Origin: DAISJD01 sp036821645
GTDB taxonomy: Bacteria; Pseudomonadota; Alphaproteobacteria; ATCC43930; CGMCC-115725
Assembly: GCA_036821645.1 (NCBI GenBank)
Contig: DAISJD010000035.1
Span: forward strand, 1 to 23,911
Direction: 5' to 3'
DNA: 23,911 bases
The notes beneath the pieces are model-generated. The model worked only from the letters and a program-made list of their open reading frames with translations. It was not told the origin of the DNA and ran no database searches. Positions 7,840-15,672 of this stretch are shown here, one piece after another (positions within the stretch are counted from its first letter, which is position 1; every line of letters starts with the position of its first letter). A program made the position numbers and the translations under genes.

Positions 7840-8352
7840 ATGAGCGATCAACCCGCCTCCGTCGGGATCATTATGGGGAGTCAGTCGGACTGGCCGACGA
7901 TGCAGCACGCATCGCTCACCCTCACCGCCCTCGGCATTCCCCACGAAGTCCGCATCGTCTCGGCGCACCGCACGCCCGATCGCCTGGTCGATTATGCGAA
8001 AACCGCCCGATCGCGCGGTTTGAAAATCATCATCGCCGGGGCTGGCGGGGCCGCCCATCTGCCGGGGATGGCGGCATCCATGACGCCCCTGCCGGTCTTG
8101 GGCGTGCCGATCGAAAGCCACGCCTTGAAGGGCATGGATTCGCTGCTCTCGATCGTTCAGATGCCGGGCGGCATTCCCGTCGGGACCCTCGCCATCGGCA
8201 AGGCCGGGGCCATCAATGCCGCCCTTTTGGCCGCCGCCATCTTGGCATTGACCGATCCGGTTCTGGCAGACGCCCTCGACGCCTGGCGCACCCGTCAAAG
8301 TGCCGCCGTCGCCGAAACCCCACTCGATCCCGCTCAGGAAGGGAACGCCTGA
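7840..8352 (+). CDS. purE: N5-carboxyaminoimidazole ribonucleotide mutase PurE
   Basis: Converts N5-CAIR to CAIR in de novo purine synthesis, working with PurK. The protein is 170 aa, normal for the bacterial class I enzyme. Recognised by GIIMGSQSDWPTM near the N-terminus, VSAHRTPD (active-site His), AGAGGAAHLPGM, and the loop IVQMPGGIPVGTLAIG. The start is ATG 7840, with AAAAGGAAG (7821-7829) about ten bases upstream. A longer in-frame opening to 7591 runs through the promoter and repeats and is rejected. The stop TGA is immediately followed by the ATG of purK (TGAATG), so the two are translated as a unit. Confidence 0.97.
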   Translation: MSDQPASVGIIMGSQSDWPTMQHASLTLTALGIPHEVRIVSAHRTPDRLVDYAKTARSRGLKIIIAGAGGAAHLPGMAASMTPLPVLGVPIESHALKGMDSLLSIVQMPGGIPVGTLAIGKAGAINAALLAAAILALTDPVLADALDAWRTRQSAAVAETPLDPAQEGNA

Positions 8353-9429
8353 ATGCTTGCACCCGGCGCCACGATCGGCATTCTGGGCGGCGGCCAATTG
8401 GGGCGCATGACGGCCATCGCCGCCGCCCGTCTCGGCTATCGCACCCATATTTTCACGCACGAAGCCGACAGTCCGGGGGCCCAAGTGACGCCGCGCGTCA
8501 CGGTGGCGGCCTTGGACGATGCCGACGCCCTCGCGCGCTTTGCCCAATCGGTCGATGTCGTCACGTACGAGACGGAAAACATTCCGCTTACCGCCCTCGA
8601 TCATATTCTGCCCCATGCGCCGGTTCTGCCCGGTGCGGGCGTCTTGGCCGTGACGCAAGATCGCCTGCGGGAAAAGGATTACCTGCGCTCGATCGATGTC
8701 GGCACGGCCCCCTATCGCGAGGTGACGGGCTATCAGGCCCTTGGCCGGGCGATCAGGGATCTGGGTCAGCAGCGCGCCATCTTGAAAACCGTGCGCATGG
8801 GCTATGACGGCAAGGGTCAGACGGTGATTACCCCCGATTGCGACCCTAAAGCCTCTTGGGATCTCCTAGAAACCGATCTTGCCATCCTCGAAGGGTTCGT
8901 CGATTTCCGCTGCGAAATCTCGGTGATCGTGGCGCGCGGCACCAACGGCACGATCACCAATTACCCGGCGGTGGAAAATCAGCATGCCCACCATATCCTG
9001 GACACGACCATCGCCCCGGCCCGGATATCCCCGGCGATCGCCATGCGCGCCGAGGCGATCGCCCGGCATATCGCGGAAAAATTGGATGTGGTCGGCCTGA
9101 TCGCGGTCGAAATGTTCGTGACCCAGACCGACGAAATCCTGGTCAACGAACTGGCCCCCCGGCCCCATAATTCCGGCCATTGGACGCTGGATGCCTGTCA
9201 TACGAGCCAATTCGAACAATTGGTCCGGGCGATTGCGGGCCTGCCGCTCGCCTCGACCGAACGGCACAGCGACGCGGTGATGAAAAACCTGATCGGGGCC
9301 GATGTCGAGCGCTGGCGCGAGTTGGTGGCCGAACCGACCAGCAAACTGCATCTCTACGGCAAAACCCCCGCCCTGCCCGGACGCAAGATGGGCCATGTCA
9401 CGCGGCTCTTGCCGCGCCGCCCCGATTGA
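8353..9429 (+). CDS. purK: N5-carboxyaminoimidazole ribonucleotide synthase PurK
   Basis: ATP-grasp enzyme that carboxylates aminoimidazole ribonucleotide with ATP and bicarbonate, feeding PurE. The protein is 358 aa, usual length. The N-terminal dinucleotide-type loop GILGGGQLGRM and the ATP-grasp core ILKTVRMGYDGKGQ and EISVIVARG are clear. So is the family signature NELAPRPHNSGHWTLDAC followed by TSQFEQLVRAI. The start abuts the purE stop, which shows translational coupling. The next gene (AhpD-like) begins 12 bp after the stop, so it probably shares the transcript. Confidence 0.97.
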   Translation: MLAPGATIGILGGGQLGRMTAIAAARLGYRTHIFTHEADSPGAQVTPRVTVAALDDADALARFAQSVDVVTYETENIPLTALDHILPHAPVLPGAGVLAVTQDRLREKDYLRSIDVGTAPYREVTGYQALGRAIRDLGQQRAILKTVRMGYDGKGQTVITPDCDPKASWDLLETDLAILEGFVDFRCEISVIVARGTNGTITNYPAVENQHAHHILDTTIAPARISPAIAMRAEAIARHIAEKLDVVGLIAVEMFVTQTDEILVNELAPRPHNSGHWTLDACHTSQFEQLVRAIAGLPLASTERHSDAVMKNLIGADVERWRELVAEPTSKLHLYGKTPALPGRKMGHVTRLLPRRPD

Positions 9430-9441
9430 GAGGAAGACACC

Positions 9442-9900
9442 ATGGTCGATGCCCCCACCCCCCGCCTCGACATCGCCGCCTTTAGAGCAGAGGCTCCGGC
9501 CCTCTATGACGCGCTGACCGCGTTCGGGGCGGGGCTCAAGGCGACGGGGTTGGAGGCGGATCTCCTCGAACTCGTCAAGCTGCGCGCGTCCCAGATGAAT
9601 GGCTGCGCATTCTGCCTCTCCTATCACCTCCAACTCGCGCGCAAGCTTGGGGTTACGGCGGCCAAACTCGACCTTCTGGCCGCCTGGCACGATGCCGCCC
9701 TCTATAGCCCGCGCGAACGGGCCGCCTTGGCCCTGACCGAAGCACTCACCCGCCTCGACGCCCACGGCGTGCCCGACAGCCTCTATGACGCAGTGAGCGC
9801 CGTCTTTTCCGAGTCCGAACGCATCGGCCTCATCGCCGCCATCGGCCAGATCAACCTCTGGAACCGCATCGGTGTCGGGTTTCGGTTTCCGACGGTGTAA
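9442..9900 (+). CDS. AhpD-like carboxymuconolactone decarboxylase family protein
   Basis: Small helical protein of 152 aa with the AhpD core motif: Cys55-x2-Cys58-x3-His62 in NGCAFCLSYH, preceded by ELVKLRASQ. Members with this CxxC/His arrangement act as thiol peroxidase-type antioxidant enzymes. The exact substrate here cannot be read from sequence. GAGAGGAAG lies just before the ATG. It follows purK by 12 bp, most likely as the last gene of that operon. There is no obvious purine role, so the link may only be positional. Confidence 0.88.
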   Translation: MVDAPTPRLDIAAFRAEAPALYDALTAFGAGLKATGLEADLLELVKLRASQMNGCAFCLSYHLQLARKLGVTAAKLDLLAAWHDAALYSPRERAALALTEALTRLDAHGVPDSLYDAVSAVFSESERIGLIAAIGQINLWNRIGVGFRFPTV

Positions 9901-10000
9901 ACGAGACCGGAAGGGACATCCTGCACGACCGCCGCAGCCTGGACGATCTGAAACGCCTCGGGGCCGGTCATGTTCACCGCACCACCCCACCATCACCCCC

Positions 10001-10029
10001 TTGACTCTGCCCCGCGCATCTTCTATCAA
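10001..10029 (+). promoter_or_regulatory. Sigma70-like promoter of the ffh leader or a small RNA
   Basis: TTGACT (10001-10006, 5/6), 17-bp spacer, TATCAA (10024-10029, 4/6). Transcription is predicted from about 10036. Confidence 0.5.
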
Positions 10030-10035
10030 GGGCTG

Positions 10036-10175
10036 TCCGCGCATGGTTCATACCGTTCGGGGTTCGGGTTCGTGTCGGGTGGTTTCCACCCCATGATCCG
10101 ATTGGGTTCATAAGGTCGGCATGTCATGTCGGCTCCGCCAGTCCGCGAGTGTCGCGCACTGGCGCTTTTTGTTTT
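10036..10175 (+). ncRNA. Candidate leader RNA or small RNA ending in a terminator
   Basis: A promoter and a strong terminator bracket about 135-140 nt with no convincing gene. Internal elements are the 6-bp GGGTGG/CCACCC hairpin with a 3-base loop and two GGTTCATA copies. An open frame of 17 codons (ATG 10043 to TGA 10094-10096) is present but has no biased composition. It could be a free-standing RNA or an attenuator read-through leader for ffh, whose start is 36 bp beyond the T-run. It does not match the 4.5S, 6S or tmRNA features I know. Confidence 0.35.
10136..10175 (+). terminator. Intrinsic terminator upstream of ffh
   Basis: Outer stem CGCCAGT/ACTGGCG (10136-10142, 10158-10164), a C-C mismatch, inner stem CGCGA/TCGCG, and loop GTG. 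It is followed by CTTTTTGTTTT. The T-run makes it plus-strand specific. Confidence 0.85.
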
Positions 10176-10210
10176 GTGCGTTTGGCGGATGGCCGCCCTA
10201 AGGCGATGGT

Positions 10211-11602
10211 ATGTTCGAGAGTTTGACCCAACGGCTTGGCGATGTGTTCGACCGGCTGCGCAAACGGGGCCCGCTGAGCGAGGCGGACGTCACCGCCGCC
10301 TTGCGCGAGGTGCGCATTGCGCTGCTCGAAGCGGACGTGGCCCTGCCGGTCGTCAAGGATTTCATCAACGCCGTCAAGGACAAGGCCGTCGGGCAAGAGG
10401 TGATCAAATCGATCAGCCCGGCCCAGATGGTCATCAAGATCGTCCATGACCATCTGATCGAAACCTTGGGGGCCGAGACCGCCGAGATTTCGTTGCAGGC
10501 GGTTCCGCCCGTCGTGGTCTTGATGGTCGGCCTGCAAGGGTCGGGCAAAACCACGAGCACGGGCAAGATCGCCAACCGCCTGAAAAATCGCGAACGCAAA
10601 AAAGTGTTGATGGCGTCGCTCGACGTCTATCGCCCGGCGGCGCAAGAACAATTGGCGATTTTGGGCCGTCAGATCGGGGTTGAAACCCTGCCCGTGATCG
10701 ACGGGCAAAAGCCGTTGGAGATCGCCGATCGCGCCCTGAAGACGGCCCGGCTCGAAGGCTATGACGTGGTCATGCTGGACACCGCCGGTCGCCTGCATAT
10801 CGACGAAGCCCTGATGTTGGAAGTGGCGGCGGTGCGCGATCGCACGAAGCCCCACGAAACCCTGCTCGTCGCCGACGCCATGACCGGCCAGGACGCCGTA
10901 ACCGTAGCCAAGGCCTTCAATGAACGGGTCGGCATCACCGGCGTGGTCCTGACCCGCGTCGATGGCGATGCGCGCGGCGGGGCGGCCCTGTCCATCCGCG
11001 CCATCACCGGCAAGCCGATCAAGCTCATCGGGCTTGGCGAAAAGCTGGACGCGATGGAACCGTTCCATCCCGACCGGATCGCGGGCCGCATCCTCGGCAT
11101 GGGCGACGTGGTCAGTCTGGTCGAAAAGGCCGCCGAAACCGTCGATAAGGAAGAGGCGGAAAAACTTGCCGCCAAAATGCAAAAGGGCACGTTCGATCTC
11201 GACGATCTGGCCGCGCAGTTGAAACAATTGCGCAAGATGGGCGGGCTTAGCGGCATGATGAGCTTCATGCCCGGCATCGGCAAAATCAAAAAGCAAATCG
11301 AAGAGGCCAATATCGACGATAAGGTGATCAAGCGCCAAGAGGCGATTCTCTCGTCGATGACCAAGGCCGAACGCAAGAATCCGAAAATCCTGAACGGCTC
11401 GCGCCGCCGCCGCATCGCCCTTGGGGCCGGCGTCACCGTGGCCGACGTCAATCGCCTGCTGAAGCAACATCAGGATATGGCGATGATGATGAAGCAAGTT
11501 TCCAAAATGGGAAAAAAGGGCCTGCTGCGGCAGGGCCTGAAAGGGTTGTTGCCCGGTGGCGGCAACCCGTTCGGCGGCGGGGGCAACCCGTTCGGCCGCT
11601 GA
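10211..11602 (+). CDS. ffh: Signal recognition particle protein Ffh (SRP54)
   Basis: GTPase of the signal recognition particle. It binds signal sequences of nascent membrane proteins and, with SRP RNA and FtsY, delivers ribosomes to the inner membrane. The protein is 463 aa. The N domain is at 1-90; the G domain follows, with GLQGSGKT (107-114), DVYRPAAQEQL, DTAGRLHIDE, TRVDGDARGG and GLGEK. The methionine-rich M domain comes next (GGLSGMMSFMPG, MAMMMKQVSKMGKKG), with a Gly/Pro/Phe tail. ATG 10211 has AAGG seven bases upstream. It heads the ffh-rpsP-rimM-trmD-rplS group. No terminator is visible between ffh and rpsP. Confidence 0.98.
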   Translation: MFESLTQRLGDVFDRLRKRGPLSEADVTAALREVRIALLEADVALPVVKDFINAVKDKAVGQEVIKSISPAQMVIKIVHDHLIETLGAETAEISLQAVPPVVVLMVGLQGSGKTTSTGKIANRLKNRERKKVLMASLDVYRPAAQEQLAILGRQIGVETLPVIDGQKPLEIADRALKTARLEGYDVVMLDTAGRLHIDEALMLEVAAVRDRTKPHETLLVADAMTGQDAVTVAKAFNERVGITGVVLTRVDGDARGGAALSIRAITGKPIKLIGLGEKLDAMEPFHPDRIAGRILGMGDVVSLVEKAAETVDKEEAEKLAAKMQKGTFDLDDLAAQLKQLRKMGGLSGMMSFMPGIGKIKKQIEEANIDDKVIKRQEAILSSMTKAERKNPKILNGSRRRRIALGAGVTVADVNRLLKQHQDMAMMMKQVSKMGKKGLLRQGLKGLLPGGGNPFGGGGNPFGR

Positions 11603-11665
11603 ACCGTCCCATCCTTCTTCCACCCCTTTCACCCTGTCACTGTCGATCACAACCAAGGAAATTCC

Positions 11666-12022
11666 ATGTCTCTCAAGATCCGCCTGTCTCGTGGCGGCGC
11701 CAAGAAGCGGCCGTTTTATTCCATCGTCGTCACCGATGCCCGCAACCCGCGCGATGGCCGGTTCATCGAACGGGTCGGGACCTATAACCCGATGCTGGAA
11801 CGCGATCACACCGACCGCCTGATCATCGATGCCGACCGGATCAAGCATTGGCTGTCCGTGGGGGCCCAACCGACCGACCGGGTTGCGAAGTTCCTGGGCG
11901 ATAAAGACCTCATCGCCAAGCCCGCCGTGCGCGAAACCCCGAAGAAATCGGCCCCCGGCCAGAAATCTCTCGACCGGGCAAAGCAAAAGGCGGCCGCCGC
12001 CGCTGCGGCATCCGCAGAATAA
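11666..12022 (+). CDS. rpsP: 30S ribosomal protein bS16
   Basis: Small-subunit assembly protein of 118 aa. The N-terminal 80 residues are typical (MSLKIRLSRGGAKKRPFYSI, VGTYNP, LSVGAQPTDRV). The tail of about 35 residues is Lys/Ala-rich and ends in an alanine run, as in many alphaproteobacteria. AAGGAAA precedes the ATG. It lies 63 bp after ffh and 18 bp before rimM. Confidence 0.98.
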   Translation: MSLKIRLSRGGAKKRPFYSIVVTDARNPRDGRFIERVGTYNPMLERDHTDRLIIDADRIKHWLSVGAQPTDRVAKFLGDKDLIAKPAVRETPKKSAPGQKSLDRAKQKAAAAAAASAE

Positions 12023-12040
12023 TCGACCGACCCGCCGCTC

Positions 12041-12772
12041 ATGGATCAGCCCTCCTCCCCCGCAACGCCTCGGATCTGTCTCGGCCTCATCACCGGGGCC
12101 CATGGGATTCGAGGGGGGGTGCGCATCAAAAGCTTTACCGCCGATCCGATGGATGTCGGGGCCTATGGTCCCGTTTCCAACGAAACGGGCACGCACTCTT
12201 GGCCGATCCGGGTCACGGGCCTGTTGAAGGACGTGGTTCTGGCCAAGATCGACGGGGTGACGACCCGCACCGCCGCCGAGGCCCTGCGCGGGATGAAGCT
12301 TTATGTGGACCGGGCGGCCCTGCCCGATCCCGAGGATGCGGACGAATTCTATCATACCGATCTTATCGGGCTTCAGGCCTATCTGGCCGATGGCACGCTG
12401 CTCGGTACGGTGGGCGACGTCCTCGATTACGGCGGGGGGATCAGTCTCGATATCGTCACACCCCAGGGCGAGGCGGTCTTGGTGCCCTTTACCAAGGCGG
12501 CGGTCCCGGTCGTCGATCTTCCCGGCGGGCGGCTTGAAATCGTGGCACCCGACGGGTTGTTCGAGAAGCCGGACCCGCCCGCCTCGGTGCGCGAACAGGC
12601 CGAGGTCGCGGCCGAAATCCTGGGGACAGGCCCGGTAGAGGGCCTGCCCGTCGGTCTCGTCGCCGATCCCGAGGATTTGGTCGAGATCGACCGGGATCGG
12701 CGCACGAAAGCGGCACCGGATGACGATGCCGACGGCAATGACGATGCCGATGGGGGGGCCGTCCGATCATGA
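12041..12772 (+). CDS. rimM: Ribosome maturation factor RimM, with long acidic tail
   Basis: Assists 30S head assembly by binding uS19. The N-terminal RimM domain (about 10-95: GLITGAHGIRGGVRIKSFTADP) and the PRC-barrel-like second half (about 100-175: DEFYHTDLIGLQAY, VLVPFTKAAVPVVDL) are clear. At 243 aa it is about 60 residues longer than usual. The extra C-terminus is acidic and ends with an imperfect six-residue repeat (DDADGN, DDADGG) carried on a 13-bp direct DNA repeat (12720-12732, 12738-12750). The last four bases overlap the trmD start (ATGA), indicating coupled translation. The Shine-Dalgarno is weak. Confidence 0.95.
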   Translation: MDQPSSPATPRICLGLITGAHGIRGGVRIKSFTADPMDVGAYGPVSNETGTHSWPIRVTGLLKDVVLAKIDGVTTRTAAEALRGMKLYVDRAALPDPEDADEFYHTDLIGLQAYLADGTLLGTVGDVLDYGGGISLDIVTPQGEAVLVPFTKAAVPVVDLPGGRLEIVAPDGLFEKPDPPASVREQAEVAAEILGTGPVEGLPVGLVADPEDLVEIDRDRRTKAAPDDDADGNDDADGGAVRS

Positions 12773-13473
12773 CCGTTTGGTCCGCCCAGATCCTGACCCT
12801 GTTTCCAGAGATGTTTCCGGGTCCGCTCGGACTCTCGCTCGCAGGGCGCGGCCTCAAGGCCGGGGTTTGGTCGCTCGCCGCCCATGATATCCGCGATTAT
12901 ACCGTGGATGTGCATCGCACGGTGGATGACAGTCCGTTCGGTGGCGGGGCCGGGATGGTCTTACGGCCCGATATCATCGATCGGGCCTTGAGCGATCTAC
13001 CCGCGATCGGCGGTCCTACGATCTATTTGACGCCGCGCGGGCGTCTCATCGATCAAGATCTCGTCCGATCGATCAGCCAAGGACCGGGCGTCACCCTGGT
13101 TTGCGGCCGGTTCGAGGGGCTGGATCAACGGGTCATCGAGGCGCGCGACCTCTTGGAGGTCAGCCTCGGCGATTTCGTCCTGTCGGGCGGCGAACCGGCG
13201 GCGATCGCCCTCGTCGATGCCTGCGTCAGACTGTTGCCGGGGATCATGGGCAGCCCCGAAACCTTGACGGAAGAAAGCTTTACCAACGGGTTGTTGGAAT
13301 ATCCCCACTATACCAGACCGCAACTTTGGCAGGATCGCCCGGTCCCGCCCGTGTTGCTGTCCGGCAATCACGCAGAGATCAGGGCCTGGCGACAGGCCGA
13401 AGCCGAAGCCGTGACGCGCGCACGCCGTCCCGATCTTTGGACCAAATACCAAGCCCGCAGCGGTTCGCCCTGA
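12769..13473 (+). CDS. trmD: tRNA (guanine-N1)-methyltransferase TrmD
   Basis: SPOUT-class enzyme that uses S-adenosylmethionine to methylate G37 next to the anticodon, preventing frameshifting. The protein is 234 aa, usual length. The trefoil-knot signatures are all present: SPFGGGAGMVLRPD, YLTPRGR, LVCGRFEGLDQRV, SLGDFVLSGGEPAA, GIMGSPETLTEESF, LEYPHYTRP and VLLSGNHAEI. It overlaps the rimM end by 4 bp. Confidence 0.98.
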   Translation: MTVWSAQILTLFPEMFPGPLGLSLAGRGLKAGVWSLAAHDIRDYTVDVHRTVDDSPFGGGAGMVLRPDIIDRALSDLPAIGGPTIYLTPRGRLIDQDLVRSISQGPGVTLVCGRFEGLDQRVIEARDLLEVSLGDFVLSGGEPAAIALVDACVRLLPGIMGSPETLTEESFTNGLLEYPHYTRPQLWQDRPVPPVLLSGNHAEIRAWRQAEAEAVTRARRPDLWTKYQARSGSP

Positions 13474-13478
13474 CGGGT

Positions 13479-13516
13479 CGGGCCTGATCGATAGGGGGTC
13501 CTGTCGATCGAGCCCG
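13479..13516 (+). other. Hairpin between trmD and rplS
   Basis: CGGGC (13479-13483) and GATCGA (13486-13491) pair with TCGATC (13504-13509) and GCCCG (13512-13516), with one mismatch and one G-T wobble between the two helices. The loop is 12 bases. No T-run follows, so it is not an intrinsic terminator. It may be an RNA processing or translational control element of the ribosomal operon. Confidence 0.45.
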
Positions 13517-13572
13517 GTTCAACCATCGAAACAAAGACGGGCCATCGGTCTTGACCGGGGCCACCCGACCAA

Positions 13573-13578
13573 AGAGGT
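13573..13578 (+). promoter_or_regulatory. Shine-Dalgarno that sets the rplS start
   Basis: AGAGGT lies seven bases before the GTG at 13586. It covers part of the earlier in-frame GTG at 13577, so that codon cannot be the start served by this site. Confidence 0.65.
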
Positions 13579-13585
13579 GCTCAAA

Positions 13586-13969
13586 GTGAATATCGTCGAA
13601 ACATTGGGACAAGAACAAATCGCCAAGCTGGTTGCCGAACGGGCCGTGCCCGATTTCCGCCCCGGCGACACGATCAAGGTATCGGTCAAGGTGGTCGAAG
13701 GCGACCGCGAGCGGATTCAGGCCTTCGAAGGCATCTGCATCGCCCGCAAGAATGCCGGGATCAATTCCAACTTCACCCTGCGCAAGATTTCGTATGGCGA
13801 AGGCGTGGAACGGGTTTTCCCGCTCTATTCCCCCCGGCTGACGGAAATCACCGTCATGCGTCACGGCGACGTGCGGCGCGCCAAGCTTTATTACCTGCGC
13901 GGCCTGCGCGGCAAGGCGGCGCGCATCTCCGAACGGGCCCGCAAGGTCACCCCGACGGCCGCTGAATAA
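13586..13969 (+). CDS. rplS: 50S ribosomal protein bL19
   Basis: Large-subunit protein at the 30S-50S interface, 127 aa from the GTG at 13586 (MNIVETLGQEQI, the usual N-terminus). The frame also contains GTG 13577, giving three extra residues, but the Shine-Dalgarno AGAGGT fits only 13586. Family signatures are FRPGDTIKVSVKVVEGDRERIQ (shown up to the RNA-binding part), FEGICIARKN, FTLRKISYGEGVERVFPLYSP and LYYLRGLRGKAARI. It ends the ffh-to-rplS operon, and a strong hairpin terminator follows 31 bp after the stop. Confidence 0.96.
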   Translation: MNIVETLGQEQIAKLVAERAVPDFRPGDTIKVSVKVVEGDRERIQAFEGICIARKNAGINSNFTLRKISYGEGVERVFPLYSPRLTEITVMRHGDVRRAKLYYLRGLRGKAARISERARKVTPTAAE

Positions 13970-14000
13970 GATCTGCCGCGACCGACAGCGCGTAAGCCCA

Positions 14001-14044
14001 GAACCCCCCGCCTTTGGAAAAGGGCGGGGGGTTCGGCATTTTGG
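14001..14044 (+). terminator. Terminator of the rplS operon
   Basis: Perfect 12-bp arms: GAACCCCCCGCC (14001-14012) and GGCGGGGGGTTC (14023-14034), with a ten-base loop. A short CATTTT tail follows. The T-run is short, but the stem is very stable and it lies directly after the last ribosomal gene. Confidence 0.75.
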
Positions 14045-14097
14045 GGTCGGCCTTCACGGCGCTTCGCTGTGCAAAGCCGGTATGTGCGCAAAGAACA

Positions 14098-14126
14098 TTA
14101 CAAATAACCGATCCTGTTGGTATCAT
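14098..14126 (+). promoter_or_regulatory. Possible promoter of the leu operon
   Basis: TTACAA (14098-14103, 3/6), 17-bp spacer, TATCAT (14121-14126, 5/6). It lies between the rplS terminator and leuC. A perfect 12-bp palindrome GGGACCGGTCCC (14204-14215) lies downstream in the leader. No leucine-rich leader peptide was found. Confidence 0.4.
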
Positions 14127-14231
14127 TCTGTCGAATTTGATGGAAACTTGCGCCATTCTGGGAAAGTTACCGGGTTGGCTCAGGGGCTCGTCCCACCACC
14201 CTCGGGACCGGTCCCATCGTGAAAATCATGC

Positions 14232-14236
14232 AGGAG
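14232..14236 (+). promoter_or_regulatory. Shine-Dalgarno that sets the leuC start
   Basis: AGGAG lies eight bases before GTG 14245. The frame is open far upstream, and this site decides in favour of the GTG. Confidence 0.7.
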
Positions 14237-14244
14237 CCTCGATT

Positions 14245-15672
14245 GTGACGACAGCACGGACCTTGTTCGACAAGATTTGGGATGCCCATCTGGTGACCCG
14301 TCAGTCTGACGGCACGGCCCTGCTCTATATCGACCGTCACCTCGTCCATGAAGTGACGAGCCCACAAGCCTTCGAGGGATTGCGCTTGGCCGGACGCGCG
14401 GTGCGCAAGCCCGGATCGACCTTTGCCGTCGCCGACCATAATGTGCCGACCACCAACCGGGCGGCCGGGATCAGCGACCCGGAAAGCCGGATTCAGGTCG
14501 AAACCCTGGAACGCAACGCCAAAGAAACCGGGATCGCCTATTTCGGGCTCGATGATATCCGTCAAGGCGTCGTGCACATCATGGGACCGGAACAGGGTCT
14601 GACCTTGCCGGGCATGACCATCGTTTGCGGCGACAGTCACACCTCGACCCACGGGGCCTTCGGGGCCTTGGCCTTCGGCATCGGTACGTCGGAGGTCGAA
14701 CATGTCCTGGCGACCCAAACCCTGATCCAACGTCCGGCCCGCAACATGCTGATCGACATTCAAGGCGATCTCGCACAGGGGGTCAGCGCCAAGGACCTCA
14801 TCCTGCACATTATCGGGGTCATCGGTACGGCCGGCGGCACCGGCCATGTCATCGAATATACCGGCCCCGCCATTCGCAACCTCGACATGGCCGGGCGCAT
14901 GACCGTCTGCAATATGTCGATCGAAGCCGGTGCGCGGGCGGGCCTCATCGCCCCGGACGAAGTCACGTTTTCCTATTTGATGGGCAGGCCCTACGCCCCG
15001 AAAGGGGCCTTGTGGGAACAGGCCGTCGCCTATTGGCGCACCTTGCCGTCCGATGCCGGGGCGCGGTACGACACCATCGTTACCATCGACGCCACCCGGA
15101 TCGAACCCCACGTGACCTGGGGGACCAGTCCCGAGGATGTTCTGCCGATTTCGGGGCATGTGCCGGACCCGGCGGATCTTGCCGATGCCGCCCGACGCGA
15201 ATCCATGGAACGAGCACTTTCCTATATGGGTCTCGCGGCGGGCCAGCCCTTGACCACGGTCCGGGTCGATCGCGTCTTCATCGGTTCCTGCACCAATGGC
15301 CGGATCGAAGATCTGCGCGCTGCCGCCGCCATCGCCGCCGGTCGCACGGTTGCCCAAGGCGTGACCGCCTTGGTGGTGCCGGGGTCCGGGCTCGTCAAAG
15401 AACAGGCCGAAAGCGAAGGCTTAGACGCGATCTTTCGTGCTGCCGGTTTCGAATGGCGCGAGCCCGGTTGTTCCATGTGTCTTGCCATGAATGCCGACCG
15501 TCTTGACCCCGGAGAACGGTGTGCATCGACCTCTAACCGCAATTTCGAAGGGCGTCAGGGCCGTGGCGGGCGCACCCATCTCGTCAGTCCCGCCATGGCG
15601 GCGGCGGCGGCGGTGACGGGGCATCTCACCGATGTGCGCCAGCTATGCCCCGTCCCGTCTTCCCATGCGTAA
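14245..15672 (+). CDS. leuC: 3-isopropylmalate dehydratase large subunit
   Basis: Isomerises 2-isopropylmalate to 3-isopropylmalate with LeuD, through a [4Fe-4S] cluster. The protein is 475 aa from the GTG at 14245, reading VTTARTLFDKIWDAH, the expected LeuC start. The upstream frame back to 14014 crosses the rplS terminator and is rejected. Cluster ligands are Cys349 (FIGSCTNGR), Cys409 and Cys412 (PGCSMC), close to the known positions in enterobacterial LeuC. CGDSHTSTHGAFGALAFGIG and the ending NRNFEGRQGRGGRTHLVSP are typical. Its 3' end overlaps the start of a DUF2459 gene by 8 bp, and leuD follows only after that gene. Confidence 0.97.
   Translation: MTTARTLFDKIWDAHLVTRQSDGTALLYIDRHLVHEVTSPQAFEGLRLAGRAVRKPGSTFAVADHNVPTTNRAAGISDPESRIQVETLERNAKETGIAYFGLDDIRQGVVHIMGPEQGLTLPGMTIVCGDSHTSTHGAFGALAFGIGTSEVEHVLATQTLIQRPARNMLIDIQGDLAQGVSAKDLILHIIGVIGTAGGTGHVIEYTGPAIRNLDMAGRMTVCNMSIEAGARAGLIAPDEVTFSYLMGRPYAPKGALWEQAVAYWRTLPSDAGARYDTIVTIDATRIEPHVTWGTSPEDVLPISGHVPDPADLADAARRESMERALSYMGLAAGQPLTTVRVDRVFIGSCTNGRIEDLRAAAAIAAGRTVAQGVTALVVPGSGLVKEQAESEGLDAIFRAAGFEWREPGCSMCLAMNADRLDPGERCASTSNRNFEGRQGRGGRTHLVSPAMAAAAAVTGHLTDVRQLCPVPSSHA

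Larger units (their letters stand above)
9901..10210. other. 310-bp gap between the AhpD-like gene and ffh
   Basis: No convincing protein gene. It holds a good sigma70 promoter (10001-10029), a GGGTGG/CCACCC hairpin (10077-10091), a duplicated GGTTCATA (10045-10052, 10105-10112) and a strong intrinsic terminator (10136-10175). I looked for the SRP RNA signature (a GGAAG..GCAGC-type loop) because ffh follows, and did not find it. Confidence 0.7.

Noticed and set aside
9783..9977. 64-codon minus-strand frame after the AhpD-like gene
   Set aside because: Mostly antisense to the AhpD-like gene, with no motif and no clear start signal.
9901..10135. SRP RNA (ffs) or tRNA upstream of ffh
   Set aside because: The conserved SRP apical-loop sequence and a cloverleaf with a GGTTCGA-type T-loop in the right context are both absent.
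10124..12355. 743-codon open frame on the minus strand opposite ffh-rpsP-rimM
   Set aside because: It crosses three well-identified genes and the terminator on the other strand. It is Asp/Arg/Gly/His-rich without family motifs, as expected for the mirror of GC-rich coding sequence.
14204..14215. Perfect palindrome GGGACCGGTCCC in the leuC leader as an operator
   Set aside because: A 12-bp GC palindrome is not rare in such DNA, and no second copy or known regulator consensus was seen. It is mentioned only with the promoter.
14014..14244. 77-residue upstream extension of leuC
   Set aside because: It begins inside the rplS terminator hairpin. The GTG at 14245 has a good Shine-Dalgarno and the expected LeuC N-terminus.
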